A stretch of DNA of 64,000 nucleotides from positions 124,001-188,000 of the forward strand of contig NZ_JBFEFI010000006.1 of the NCBI RefSeq assembly GCF_040717535.1, in the 5' to 3' direction. Position numbers and translations under genes: made by a program. Of the stretch, positions 26,255 through 37,400 are shown piece after piece. The notes below the pieces were generated by a model. It saw nothing but the letters and a program-made list of their open reading frames with translations, had not been told where the DNA came from and ran no database searches. Origin of the DNA: Thalassoglobus sp. JC818. Lineage in GTDB: Bacteria; Planctomycetota; Planctomycetia; Planctomycetales; Planctomycetaceae. Position 1 is the stretch's first letter; every line of letters begins with the position of its first letter.

Positions 26255-29200
26255 AAGCTGCCTGCGACGGAGCCGAAACCGGTTTCCAGGTTGCGATCTT
26301 CACAATCCCCGCAATGACGAAAGCAATAAAACCGAGGGCTTCGAAATCACCCGGGAGAAAAACAAGCGCCAACGCCCCGAGAGCCATCACAAAGCAACTT
26401 AGGAACTGAATTGTCCGTTCGGCAGCGATGGCGTCGCGAAGCTTCTTGAAAAACCACATTCCAAAAATCAGTACCGCGAAGCACCAGGCGACTCCCCACA
26501 GGAATCGGTTCGATTCGGCGGGCTGCAGGCGAAGTGTGAGAACCGGACTTCCGCCCGGCTTCGAGAAGGAGAGCGTTTGACCGTGCTTGGGCAGTCCCAT
26601 CTCGACACTGAGTCCTCCCACGGAACTCCATGGTTGGGTCGTTACGGCAGTTGCCAATCCGCTCGTATCTCCAAACTGCAACTGAGCCCCTTCGGCGATC
26701 GTTCCGAAATCAGAAATCGCATTCGGATTGATCTGTAGAGAATCTATTGACTGTTGCTGAAAGAAGTCGGAGAGACCATCCGCTCCGTAGGCTGAGTTTG
26801 TGTCAGCGTAGCCCAAGCTTTGGTCAGTTGAGTCGAACCTTCCCCCACGCCCCAATCCGTCCTGGTAGCGTCGTCCTTGCTGGAATTCATTCTGTATTTG
26901 AAAGTTGTCGGTCACTTCCGGAATGTCGAACGCTCCTCCGCCGAAGCCACCTCCGCCAGCTCCTCCGCGTGGTCCACCAGGATCTTTCCCTGAGAAGGTG
27001 ATCGAAGGGGGTTGCCCTTCTCCCGACATCCTCACGGAATCTGAAACGATCAGTTGTTGTGATGACAACTTCGATTTGAGCTTCGACCGTGATGCAGACT
27101 CTTTTGAATCTTCCTCAGACTTCATTTGACCGAGTTGTTGGTCCTCAACGATCAGGAAGTTGAAGTTTTGAGTTTTGCTCTCGTCTGAGAAAACAATTCC
27201 ATTCGCGGAGTTGTTCGCCAGCAACTCTCCATTGTTAGTGATAATGAAGGCTCGATTGTTCTCGAAACCGGCGTCCAATTGAGTGACGCCGAGTTCTCCT
27301 TGAGACGCTTTCTCGACTTCCTTTTGCAGAAATTGATTGTCACGAATGAGCTCTTCGAGCGACTCGCTTTGATCGATGCCGTTCGATGTATTCGCCTGAT
27401 AATTCTGGTTCGCTTGCTCAAGCGTCAGGCTCAGGGTTTTCAAATTGTTTTGGGCCTGGATTCGGCGCGAGCGACTCACCTGTTGATCGGAAACAATTCG
27501 CGACATCTCTGAGATGTCAGCCTGAAGCCGGTCGAGTGTTTGCTTTTCAGCAGCGAGCCAGGCATCTTCAGCATGAGGCGTCAGGTTTGTATCTTTCACT
27601 GCCGACATGACTCGCGCTCGCAATTCATCCGGCAAATGAACCGTCCATAGCGTCTGAGTGACCGGCATCCCGAATTCTTCGGATTCCTTCTGCGAAAGGA
27701 CTTGCGGAGTGGGCAGCGCTAGTGACTCTCCCATGACGTCAAAGTCATCAGATTTTGAGCCCGAAAGTCTTCCCGCCAATAGAACTCGCACATCAAACGA
27801 AAGATCGACGGCGCTCGTTTGCGGCAGTGCGATGAGATGAATTGTGCGTCCATCAAGGTCTGTTGTGACTGTCCGTGAAGGCTTGTTTCGAACGAACACC
27901 GAGAGGATTCTCGCTCCTTCAGGAATCTCCAAAGCAAGGAACTGGCGTCCGCGATTGCGCACCGCGTAGTTCGCCTGCATTCTCCAGCTTCGATCGAGTT
28001 CCAAGACTGTTTCAAGGTGCGCACCTAAGACGACTGCTTTCGCAGCCCCGGTTCCATCCATCCGCTCAATCTTCCAGGTCGGGATTTTCTCATCACGCAC
28101 CTGTGTGATCTCAACAGCCTGCTTCAACAGGTTGTCGTGAATTCGGAACGGAAGACGCCCGGCAGGCACAAGTTCGAACTGATCCAGATCCTCAGCAACG
28201 AGTTGATCGTGTGAGAGATTGACAAGAAACGCGAACTGCTGCTGAACGGTGAGTCGGTCGAAGTCTCCGCCCTGTTGAGGTGATTCAAACACGATGCGAG
28301 GCGTACGGACGATGAGATCCTCCGGATGTGGATTCGTCGCGACGATCGTCAACATGTACTGATCGATGACGGGATCAATGAGCGAGACGGTCCAGCGGGT
28401 CTGACCATCTTCCAGTTCTTCGCTCGTAATCTGCCGAATCGTCGGCCCATTCATTTCTACGTTTTGCAACCACGACGGAGTTGTGAAGACGAACTCGTCC
28501 GTGGCAGCTTGAGAGATGTTCCATCGCAGCGTCATTCCGTAGTCGATCGTTGCTTCTCCGACTGCGATCAAAGTGACAGAGTCGCCGGTCAATTTCGCGG
28601 TCGCAGCCCGAATCTGAAGAATGACGTTTTCTGGATCAGTGACCATCGTCGAAAACGCAAATTGCACGGGATCAGGATCGAGATTTCGATAGCTTCCTGA
28701 AAGTTCTCCGGGACGAATCGACTTCCAACCGCCGGGTTGAGCAATGGACGCCTGATATCCTTCATCCAGCCAAATCCCAAGGGTTGCCGATTGGCTGTTG
28801 ATTCCTGCAGGTCGAGGCAGCAGAACCTCAAGCCGAGTTTGATCAGGACTCTTCGGCAGGTGTCCTTCGATTCCCGCTTCGACAGTTCCCACGCGCGGCT
28901 GAGGGAATTCGATGGTGAGGATTCTTCGTCCATCAGACTGATGCACGTACCAGTCCGAACTCTCCGCACAGATGACGCTCATGGGGAGGTAATCATCCGG
29001 GACTTCGATATCGAGACGACGCTGCGGAGCTCCTGTCAGCGTCCAAACAATTCGCGTCGCGACCAGCGTTCGTCGTCGAGCGATATGGACTCCGTGTTCG
29101 ATCGTTGTCTTCGAATCAGCTTCTTGACGACGGAGATTTAGCGTTAGCTCAAACGGTCGCACAGAAGTTCGATAAGCTAGCTGCAACTTGCCTGATGTCT

Positions 29201-32200
29201 CACGAGGTGCCACAACCGGGGAGTATCGAGACACGTCCGTCTGCAAAAGACCCTGAACGGAGTCAACTCGCACCTTTAAGTGATCCGGAACGAAGACCGC
29301 CAGTTGAACGGTTTCACGCAGCACTCCCAGCGGTGCCAAAGTTGGCAGGGAGACGACAGTACCTGACTCATCGACTTCTTCTTTCTTGAAGAGGTCGACG
29401 AAGAGATTCGTTTCGGCTGTGATGCCTCGTCGGAAGAAGACCCGAAGTTGAGCTTGTTCATCAGCAGTTGCGTCAATCAATTCCCAACCACCAAGGTCAT
29501 CCCCCCCGACATCGCGGACAGCGACGCCCTCCGGGAGTGAGAACGAAATTTCGTTGAGAGTTCCCTGTCGGACTCGAATCTGAAAGCTGTGACTCACATC
29601 AAAACCGACGTCGCGGAAACTGGCTGCGATGGCGGTCTCGACCTGCACTGTTCGATCCTGTCCATCGATTTGAGACTCAGGGAACCAGGTAATCGAGCGA
29701 TTGCCACCGCGATCACATGCGATCTCAATTCGCGTTTTTCCGTCGTCGGTCGTACGTCGATAGGACCGTTGTTGACCATCGACTTGAACGCGAGTCTCGC
29801 CATCAGCTTCGGGAAGTTCGAAAATCAGATTCGCTGCTCCGACGGGAGACAGTTTCAACTGAAATTGCCCGACAAGTCCGTTGACTGCAGCTGGGGAAAT
29901 GAGTTTTCCATCGACAATGTGAACGCCTCGGCCCGAGAGTCTGACTTCCGTTGACTGATCCGGGCCAGCCAGCACAGGAGCCGCTTCGCCATCGATACTG
30001 ATCGAAGAAATTGCGACTCCCTGAATCGGCAGTCTGACGAGAACCGGTTGATCAGTGAGTACGGAAACCACCCAGCGTGCCTGAATCGAGATCTTCGGAT
30101 CAGAACCGGAATCATCCAGAGTTGCGAAGTAAGTCGCTTCCGAAACCGTCGAAGCGATCGGACCATTTTCGGCTGCTGCATCCGGAGCGCTAGCTGATTC
30201 CCACAGCTGTTTGTACAGAGCATGGCTGACAAAAACACGGTCTGCTTTCCGTACATCGTCGATGTCTGAATACGGAATGATAACCGCCGGACCGGAATTC
30301 TGACTCGTTACATTTGGTTCTTCTTGAGCGAAGGATGTATTGCTTCCGCAGAGAACAACTGCACCGATCAACAAACCGGCAGCCTGCTTCGTCAGTGGGA
30401 TTCTCAACGTCCGAAACCACTGCACGATGCCTCGAAGTCCCCAACCAGCCATCGATAGCAATCCACCCCAGACGACGCCTTCTAAAAGAAGCTCCCACAG
30501 CATCGGAACAACTTCAATCAGCGCGACTGGGACCACGATTGTCAGAAAAATCCAAAACGCACGAGTCGCTGCGTGTGTGCGGCGAAGCCACCAGCCGAGG
30601 AGTGCAATTCCCAAAGCTACCGACCAAACCAGAACGCGCCCGGTCGTTCGATTGGCGAACCTGACTCGCAGGTCGACGTCGCTGGCCGCTGTTCCATTGC
30701 CCTGGTAGGTAAATCGCTCAGTGCGGACATCCTCAGGCACTTCGAGTTGAAATTTCATCGACAACAGGCCACCAGTGGAGAATCGCCCACGTTGAGCGCG
30801 AGCACTGGAACGTTCTGTCACTTCGGCTTCTCCAGAACTCGGTTGAGATGGTGGTTCTTCCTCCGGCATATTCTGTATCGCAAGACTTTGATTGGGTTGC
30901 TGAATGACAGTCCCCGCGATCGGTTGATCTGACGGCTGTGCAATCGCGGGAATTCCTTGCGGCTGAGTGAAATCGTTCTGTCCGTACCCGTCGCCACCAT
31001 ATCCGCCAGCACCATCGAACATTTGCTGAGCGCCATCCATGTCCATGTCGCTGAGTCCCAGCAACTGTTCGCGAAGAATGAGATCATCGCCGATCGTGGA
31101 TTGTCGTTCTTCCCACTCTACTTGCCCCTCATCGACCTTGAATTCAACGATCGCATCTGCAGCAGCTGGTTCAGCGAATTCTGCATCGGATGTGGTAAAG
31201 TACGAACTGGACACGACAGCTTTGCGAGCAGGAGCTGACAGCACACTGAAGTACAAAACTGGAGCGATCAGACAAGCTAGGATCGCGAGCAAAAAGAGTG
31301 TCCGCCAGATCGAGAACTCTGACGGTTCCGTCTTCAAAGATGATCGATACCAACGAGCTCGCCAGAAGCCAATGAACAGCAGAATCAGACCGGTCACGAA
31401 CAGCAAAATCCCCTTCGACACTGCATCGGTAAAGCGAGGCAGTCGGAGGAGCGAACGAAACTCTTGAAACAATCCTGAATGAGCGATGTTCTGATTGGGA
31501 AGAAAGTCCCCGTCATTCCCGATCAACATTGTTTCATGAGGCAGATGCAGCACCCAGTCCTGCTTGAGAATCTCAACAGGCTGCAGCTCGCCACTTCCGT
31601 CGAGAACCGCGATCGTTGGTGCAACCGCCGACAACTCGCCGATCGTAGCCAAAGATTGCGATTGCGTTGAATACAAGACTCGCAGCTCATGTTTTTTCAG
31701 TGGATCGAGGTTTGAGACCGGGACCTCGACGCCGTGGTTGGAACGGCGTACTTCAATGGGAACTCCATCGATCAGCATCGACCATAATTGTGCCCCAGCC
31801 TGCGGAACCACGACGAGCGATTGTGCTCCAACAGCTGTGAAGGTCCATGTTGCCTGATGCTGAAACTGGCCGGCTTTGCTGATCACGCTTTCAAGTTGTG
31901 CGTTGTGTCCCACAACGGTCGGCACTGCACTGCGATCGAATTCATCCTGAGTGACGGTCACTTCCCAACCGGGATGGACATACTGAAACCCGGCAATGAC
32001 TCGCTCGAGGGGTCGATAGACAGCAGATGGGAAATCGACCGGGTCAACAACAACGAGCGGTTGCCCAGCCTGATCGACCGCTTCAACTCGAACGAATTCT
32101 TCGAGTCCGCCTTCGACCGCAATGTGCCCGCTGACGATCGAGAGATCCGGGAACAGAATTTGTGCGGGCTGAAATTGTGTTGCCTCCGAATCGCGAGGGA

Positions 32201-34391
32201 GGAGGACATCCGTTGTCAATCGGTACTGGCCTTTGAGGAACCGATCAAAACGCAATGTCCACGTCCGAAATCCATCCGCCACATCTCCGGGAATTTGCTC
32301 CACCAGTCGCCCCGCATTGGGAAAGACAGCTTGCTGCTGTTGTTGGACTCGGATGTCGGGCGACAAAGCAAATCGCAGCGTCTCTCCGGCGGACTCCGAA
32401 ACCTGGATGGTCAACTCTTGAACACCCCCTCCAGAGAGCAATAAAACCGCTTCCAGTCGCGTGAAGACTTGCTCATCGTCGACGCGAAAGAACGTGAGCG
32501 TCTCGACCGTCACGTTCGCTGGTTTGCGCTGAATTTCGAGTTCGCCCTGAAAGGTTGTGTCCTGATAAGTGAATCCCAGCTTGACGCTTTTATTGAGGAC
32601 CGCCACTTTTTCGTTAAGGACCTGGAGATCGCTCTGACCGGCGGGATCGAGTCCGGTGACATCTTGAGGAGTCAACGTCAGTTCGTCGCTGGCTGTCATC
32701 CCGTAGAGTGCTTCCACCATCGCTGCCTGCGGAAGTCGAATCTCTGGAATGGAGATTCGCTGCAAGCTTGTGCGAAGCGGCCAACCGTCCGGTACTCGTC
32801 GAGACTGCATCACAACGTTCTGTGTCTCACCCGGAGCGAGTGGCTTCGCCAACGGAATTCTGATTTCATTGATCCCCGCCTGATTGGAAACGAGGTTCCA
32901 ATCGGAAACATTCCCATCGACTTGAACCATTTCGACTTCCCAGTCGGATGGAATGAGCAATCGAACATCAAACAGCGGGACGACTTTGGTTTCGAGGCTG
33001 ACGCTGGTGTAAAGCTTTAACTCCGACGTTCCAACGTCCAAGACATTGGTCATCGCAGCATGAACTTCCTGCTGCTTTAAGTTCGTGAGAAACTGCAGCG
33101 AGAAGTTTTCGTCCCAGACGAGATATTCGACTCGCGAAATTTCTCCATTCACTGGCGGAGCTTGTGGAGTATCCGCTTCCGCTGCTCGAACTCCAGATGC
33201 TCGGAGTACCTGAAGGCGCAAGCTGGATGGATAGTCGACCGTCACAGACCCGGAATGTGAAGTCAGTCCGGAAATCTTTAGAGTCGGGGCGGTCCACGGC
33301 TGAGATGGCTGAAACGATTGAATGCCGCGAAAGTTTAGAGTTCTGCGGGAACTGATTCCCTGTCGGTAGTTCAGCGTGATACGAGTTTGCGATGCGTCAT
33401 CGGGATCGTCGGAGAGTTCCCACGACTCCAGCCCGTTCGAATCGACTCCCGTAATTTCCAGCGTGTTGGGAACACTGCAGACCAACTTCTCAATCTCTTG
33501 CCCGAAGACTTGCAACTCTGTTTGTGCTGACCAACTGAGTTCGCTCGGAAAGAGGCGAATGGCCATCGCTGTGTTTGCGAACGTCAAGACTTCCCCTCGG
33601 GTCTCTTTCTGACGATCCGTGATCGTCAAACTCAATTCCTGCTGCCCTCCGATCGGAATCGAATAAGTCGTTTGCTCTTCCAATGGGCTTGGTCGATCGA
33701 TGGAGGTCTGATCAAGTTCCAGTCGCTTTCCAGCTGGCAGCGAAAGTTCGAAGACACCTGAGCTGGCTTCGATCAGACTGACTTTCACCGCCTGATCACT
33801 ACCCGCTGATTGAAGCGGACTTGAAACGCTGAGCTTAAGAATGTGTTCACCGGGCTGATCAATGAAGACGCGAAGCGTATTCTGATGGTCTCCATCGCGG
33901 GCAATCGTCGCAGGTCCATCATCGAGCGTGGCTTGTTCGATATTCCAACCAGTAATATTCAGTCGTGATTCCATCCACGTTCGCTCAAAGGTTCGGAGCG
34001 CGATGACAATTTCGCCCACGAGGCGATGTTCGTCGATCTGGACCGAGTAAACAGCGTTTGAAACGACGTGTCCCTGCGGAGAAGTTTCGTCCAATCGGTT
34101 GTCTTGTCTTGCAGAATTCACGAGTTCATCGAACTCGTCTTCACTCATCACGACACCCTGTTTGTCATGACGGAGAATCGAGGAGAGCTCTTCCTGAGGA
34201 ACATAGATCCTCTTGATTTCATTGAGCTGCTGCCCGGTGAAGTTAGTCTTCGAATCAGGCTGCGCGTAGAGACTCTGCGAGAGAGACGACGCGACCAACA
34301 CGCCCAGCATCAACAAGGCGAGATGATTGACGCTCAACTTCAGGGATTGAATCACCGAGCGACTTGCTTTGTGGAAAAACTGGAAACTCAT
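26253..34391 (-). CDS. Giant membrane-anchored protein, internally duplicated (2712 aa)
   Basis: Unrecognised by name. Seen: a signal peptide (about residues 20-43, ending SLYAQ); a very long beta-rich region to about 985; two membrane helices (992-1047); a Gly/Gln-rich linker; a cluster of helices (1248-1313); and a signal-peptide-like segment ending TSFAQ (1335-1356). A second beta-rich region follows, then a coiled coil (about 2277-2367), a Gly-rich stretch (about 2460-2554) and final helices (2624-2700). The halves match in order: a start motif (RIYVPQEEL against VIIPYSDI), a Gly-rich linker, then GGLLSMKFQLEV against GGLSVEMGL just before a Trp-rich helix. This suggests two fused ancestral secreted proteins. 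ATG 34391 has AGAGGTG upstream. It follows the 1163-residue relative by 48 bp, so an operon is likely. Confidence 0.8.
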   Translation of the reverse strand: MSFQFFHKASRSVIQSLKLSVNHLALLMLGVLVASSLSQSLYAQPDSKTNFTGQQLNEIKRIYVPQEELSSILRHDKQGVVMSEDEFDELVNSARQDNRLDETSPQGHVVSNAVYSVQIDEHRLVGEIVIALRTFERTWMESRLNITGWNIEQATLDDGPATIARDGDHQNTLRVFIDQPGEHILKLSVSSPLQSAGSDQAVKVSLIEASSGVFELSLPAGKRLELDQTSIDRPSPLEEQTTYSIPIGGQQELSLTITDRQKETRGEVLTFANTAMAIRLFPSELSWSAQTELQVFGQEIEKLVCSVPNTLEITGVDSNGLESWELSDDPDDASQTRITLNYRQGISSRRTLNFRGIQSFQPSQPWTAPTLKISGLTSHSGSVTVDYPSSLRLQVLRASGVRAAEADTPQAPPVNGEISRVEYLVWDENFSLQFLTNLKQQEVHAAMTNVLDVGTSELKLYTSVSLETKVVPLFDVRLLIPSDWEVEMVQVDGNVSDWNLVSNQAGINEIRIPLAKPLAPGETQNVVMQSRRVPDGWPLRTSLQRISIPEIRLPQAAMVEALYGMTASDELTLTPQDVTGLDPAGQSDLQVLNEKVAVLNKSVKLGFTYQDTTFQGELEIQRKPANVTVETLTFFRVDDEQVFTRLEAVLLLSGGGVQELTIQVSESAGETLRFALSPDIRVQQQQQAVFPNAGRLVEQIPGDVADGFRTWTLRFDRFLKGQYRLTTDVLLPRDSEATQFQPAQILFPDLSIVSGHIAVEGGLEEFVRVEAVDQAGQPLVVVDPVDFPSAVYRPLERVIAGFQYVHPGWEVTVTQDEFDRSAVPTVVGHNAQLESVISKAGQFQHQATWTFTAVGAQSLVVVPQAGAQLWSMLIDGVPIEVRRSNHGVEVPVSNLDPLKKHELRVLYSTQSQSLATIGELSAVAPTIAVLDGSGELQPVEILKQDWVLHLPHETMLIGNDGDFLPNQNIAHSGLFQEFRSLLRLPRFTDAVSKGILLFVTGLILLFIGFWRARWYRSSLKTEPSEFSIWRTLFLLAILACLIAPVLYFSVLSAPARKAVVSSSYFTTSDAEFAEPAAADAIVEFKVDEGQVEWEERQSTIGDDLILREQLLGLSDMDMDGAQQMFDGAGGYGGDGYGQNDFTQPQGIPAIAQPSDQPIAGTVIQQPNQSLAIQNMPEEEPPSQPSSGEAEVTERSSARAQRGRFSTGGLLSMKFQLEVPEDVRTERFTYQGNGTAASDVDLRVRFANRTTGRVLVWSVALGIALLGWWLRRTHAATRAFWIFLTIVVPVALIEVVPMLWELLLEGVVWGGLLSMAGWGLRGIVQWFRTLRIPLTKQAAGLLIGAVVLCGSNTSFAQEEPNVTSQNSGPAVIIPYSDIDDVRKADRVFVSHALYKQLWESASAPDAAAENGPIASTVSEATYFATLDDSGSDPKISIQARWVVSVLTDQPVLVRLPIQGVAISSISIDGEAAPVLAGPDQSTEVRLSGRGVHIVDGKLISPAAVNGLVGQFQLKLSPVGAANLIFELPEADGETRVQVDGQQRSYRRTTDDGKTRIEIACDRGGNRSITWFPESQIDGQDRTVQVETAIAASFRDVGFDVSHSFQIRVRQGTLNEISFSLPEGVAVRDVGGDDLGGWELIDATADEQAQLRVFFRRGITAETNLFVDLFKKEEVDESGTVVSLPTLAPLGVLRETVQLAVFVPDHLKVRVDSVQGLLQTDVSRYSPVVAPRETSGKLQLAYRTSVRPFELTLNLRRQEADSKTTIEHGVHIARRRTLVATRIVWTLTGAPQRRLDIEVPDDYLPMSVICAESSDWYVHQSDGRRILTIEFPQPRVGTVEAGIEGHLPKSPDQTRLEVLLPRPAGINSQSATLGIWLDEGYQASIAQPGGWKSIRPGELSGSYRNLDPDPVQFAFSTMVTDPENVILQIRAATAKLTGDSVTLIAVGEATIDYGMTLRWNISQAATDEFVFTTPSWLQNVEMNGPTIRQITSEELEDGQTRWTVSLIDPVIDQYMLTIVATNPHPEDLIVRTPRIVFESPQQGGDFDRLTVQQQFAFLVNLSHDQLVAEDLDQFELVPAGRLPFRIHDNLLKQAVEITQVRDEKIPTWKIERMDGTGAAKAVVLGAHLETVLELDRSWRMQANYAVRNRGRQFLALEIPEGARILSVFVRNKPSRTVTTDLDGRTIHLIALPQTSAVDLSFDVRVLLAGRLSGSKSDDFDVMGESLALPTPQVLSQKESEEFGMPVTQTLWTVHLPDELRARVMSAVKDTNLTPHAEDAWLAAEKQTLDRLQADISEMSRIVSDQQVSRSRRIQAQNNLKTLSLTLEQANQNYQANTSNGIDQSESLEELIRDNQFLQKEVEKASQGELGVTQLDAGFENNRAFIITNNGELLANNSANGIVFSDESKTQNFNFLIVEDQQLGQMKSEEDSKESASRSKLKSKLSSQQLIVSDSVRMSGEGQPPSITFSGKDPGGPRGGAGGGGFGGGAFDIPEVTDNFQIQNEFQQGRRYQDGLGRGGRFDSTDQSLGYADTNSAYGADGLSDFFQQQSIDSLQINPNAISDFGTIAEGAQLQFGDTSGLATAVTTQPWSSVGGLSVEMGLPKHGQTLSFSKPGGSPVLTLRLQPAESNRFLWGVAWCFAVLIFGMWFFKKLRDAIAAERTIQFLSCFVMALGALALVFLPGDFEALGFIAFVIAGIVKIATWKPVSAPSQAA

Positions 34392-34439
34392 AACAACACC
34401 TCTGTACAGACAGCAGAAAAACGTCCACCGCAAGTCGCG

Positions 34440-37400
34440 CTAGTTTTTGTCTTGCCGCTCCGCTGCCGGGGGCGATGAACCGGAAGCTTCGGTGTTGACC
34501 GGCGTCGCTGCCGCTGCAGATGCTCCTGCCGTTGCGAAGGTCGACTGAACACCGCGAATGAGTTGGAAGATCCAGTGAATGATCCACAACCCGATGAGGA
34601 GCATCAGCCCAAATCGGGCAGCGTGCAGTCCCTGACTGAGTGCGTGGCTGTCCGAGATTCCGTACAGTGCTGCCGCGAAGAAAGCGATCAGCAGCATGCC
34701 GAGTTTGTTTTCCCAACTCGTTTTCAAAAGCAACCAGCCAATCACGCCGACTGCGAGGCTGACGATCAGCGTCATGACGACCTGATTCCACCAGCGGACG
34801 GTGACGCTCTTCGCCCCTCCGAGATTGCTGTAAACGTAAGGCACACGGCCATCGGTCGGAAATTGTGCAACGCTCACCGGACAAGTGTGTCCGTTGCTGA
34901 CCCACTTTTCGAGTCCGCCCACCTGTCGATCAGCAGTCGCGCCAATCAGCACGTCGCCTGCTCGCCGACGTGTTTGCAGATGGAAGTTTTCGGGATCGCC
35001 GACGAGTGCGTATTTCTCAGGAACCCAGATCGCGACTTTCAACTCCTGCACAACCGCCGATCCACCTCGACCGATGACCGGCAGAGGAAGAAGCATTTCG
35101 CCACGACCGAACGCACTTTCTCCCAGCGCCGGATGAAGCTTCCACAAGAACTGAAACGTCAGCAGAAAGTCTTCGTCCGACGACTCTGTTCTCGCGACAT
35201 TCACCCAAAACGGAGTCAGGTTTTCGCCGACGGATTCCGATGCTGGAACGTCTGCGATCTCAAGCGAGACTTCGCGCTCATTCAGGAAAGTCCCGAGGAC
35301 TTCGAGATCAACCGGAAGGTAGACGAGAAGCCGCTGTCGTTCCGTTGTCTTCACAAGATACCGGCAGCGATACGTCCCCTCGGAATCTTCGCCGGTCACA
35401 ATCTCGACGAGACCGCGAGGCACAATTGTTGAAACCACTTCCTGAATGTCATGCCGTGACTGTGCAACCTCAACACTCGGTCGATCGTCAGCATCAGAAC
35501 GGAAGTAGCGGAAAGCCAGCGTCCCATTTTGTGGGAGACGCGAAAGTTCGCGGAGATCGATTTGCTCGAGTCCACCGCCCGTTCCACTCGCTGCAATTGA
35601 AAGAGACCGTTCTTTGTCGATGACAACTTCCCCTTGCGATTGTGCCAGGGTTGTTGTTGATTCTCCGTCGCTGTCCACTAGCCCGAGCGGTCGAATCAGT
35701 TGAATGGTCGTCGTCGTCTCTGCGGAACTCTCTGAATCAGATTCTGCATCAGCCTCTTCTGACTCAGCTTCTGGTTGATCGATATCGTAGGTGATGATAA
35801 ATCGCTGTAGTCCGACCACATCCCGTTGAGTGATAATTGTCCAGGGAACCCATCCGTCGACCGGGTCTCCTGATGTTCTTTGTTGAATCGGGGACGACTG
35901 TTGATCACCTCCGGCAATCTCGATTTGAATGGAATCCGAAATCGCTTCCGGAACTTCGAAACGAAACGTGTTCAAGCCCGAGTATTCAATCAGGTAATCC
36001 AGTTGAGTTCGCACCTGTGTCAATTCATCCTGAACTGAAATCGTCGTCCCGACGAAGGCAGACAAACGCGTTGGTTTTCGTTCCGTTCTAACGGGAATCA
36101 CAATCGGACGTCGTGTGAAACTCCATGCTGAATTCAGGCGAACGTCGTTTCTGGCTTCCATCGATGTCGGAACGGGCTGAACTCCTTCCAGCTGTTCAGT
36201 CTCTGTAATGACTTCAATCGCTGTCCGAGCGAAGACCTGAATTGTGCCGGTCTCGCGTTCCACTCCAAGCGGTTCGATGAGCGGAAGAGGTTCTGCCTCT
36301 CCGGAGTCCGTCAGGTCGCGATGGCTTCGAATCTCCACCGGGAATTCCCCTTGAGTCCGTTCTAGCAGCGTGACGGTCAACAACCGTCCCTCTTCGCTGA
36401 CATTGAATTCCTTGAGTCGCGGCGAGATGACGTCGTCGACTTGCAGGTTCTCCGGCAGTTGCAGTTTCAACTCGAAGACACCCATCCGTTCCACGGAGTA
36501 GTTCAAGGTGTTTACGACGTCGAGTTCATCGTCCTGAAACGTCAAAACGATCCGATTGCCAACAATCAGTCGTGGCTCGACCGCCTTGGCATTCACCTTC
36601 AGTGAAAACTCAGGAGAGTAGAACTTGTAGGTCAGCGCATTCGAACCGGCGAGTTTTTCACCCACTGCTGAAGGTTCGATGCGTACGACACCTTGCTGTT
36701 CCAGCACGGTCAGGCTGATGTCCGAAGCATGGCGAACGGCGATTTGTCCGCTTTCACGGACGACGTCCATCGCATGAATTCCCTCCGCTGGTTGCCCTTC
36801 CTGCCAACCAGCAATGCTGATATCGGCAGCATCGAGTTTTCGTTCTGTGTGGAGTTCAAGATTCAGCCCGTTTTCGATGGCAGAGAGAAATTCCACGTCG
36901 ACGATTTGCTGTCCGTCCTGTTCGACGACCTGCCAGTTTTTGATTCGGCTCGAAGCGGTCACGTCCAGAATTCGATGCGAGGCAGGCACTGCAACTCTGC
37001 AACCCTCCATCGTTCCTCGCAGAATTTCATACTTGAGGTAAGCATCCGTATGAATCAAACCATCCTCGATCGTCACCAGCGTCTGATTTTCGACACTTGC
37101 CAGCAGGTTCATTTCCGGTTGCAAGCTGGCTTCCGGATGCCACTGAATGCGGATGGTGTCCGTCGCCCCGACATTGACCTGCATTCTCGTCGTGCCTTCA
37201 GGGGCTTCGTCTCCATCCCCGGCAACTTCCACGATTTGTGGTGTAACTTCAATCGCCTGCCCTTCTCTCGGTACGGTGACATCAAGCGTCGTCACAGCTA
37301 CAGGAGGCGTCTGAAAAGAAATTTCCTGTCCATCGGGTGACTGCTTCACGCGGACAGCGAGGTCGATCGAAACGCTCTTCTCGCCCGGTGTTTGAAAGAG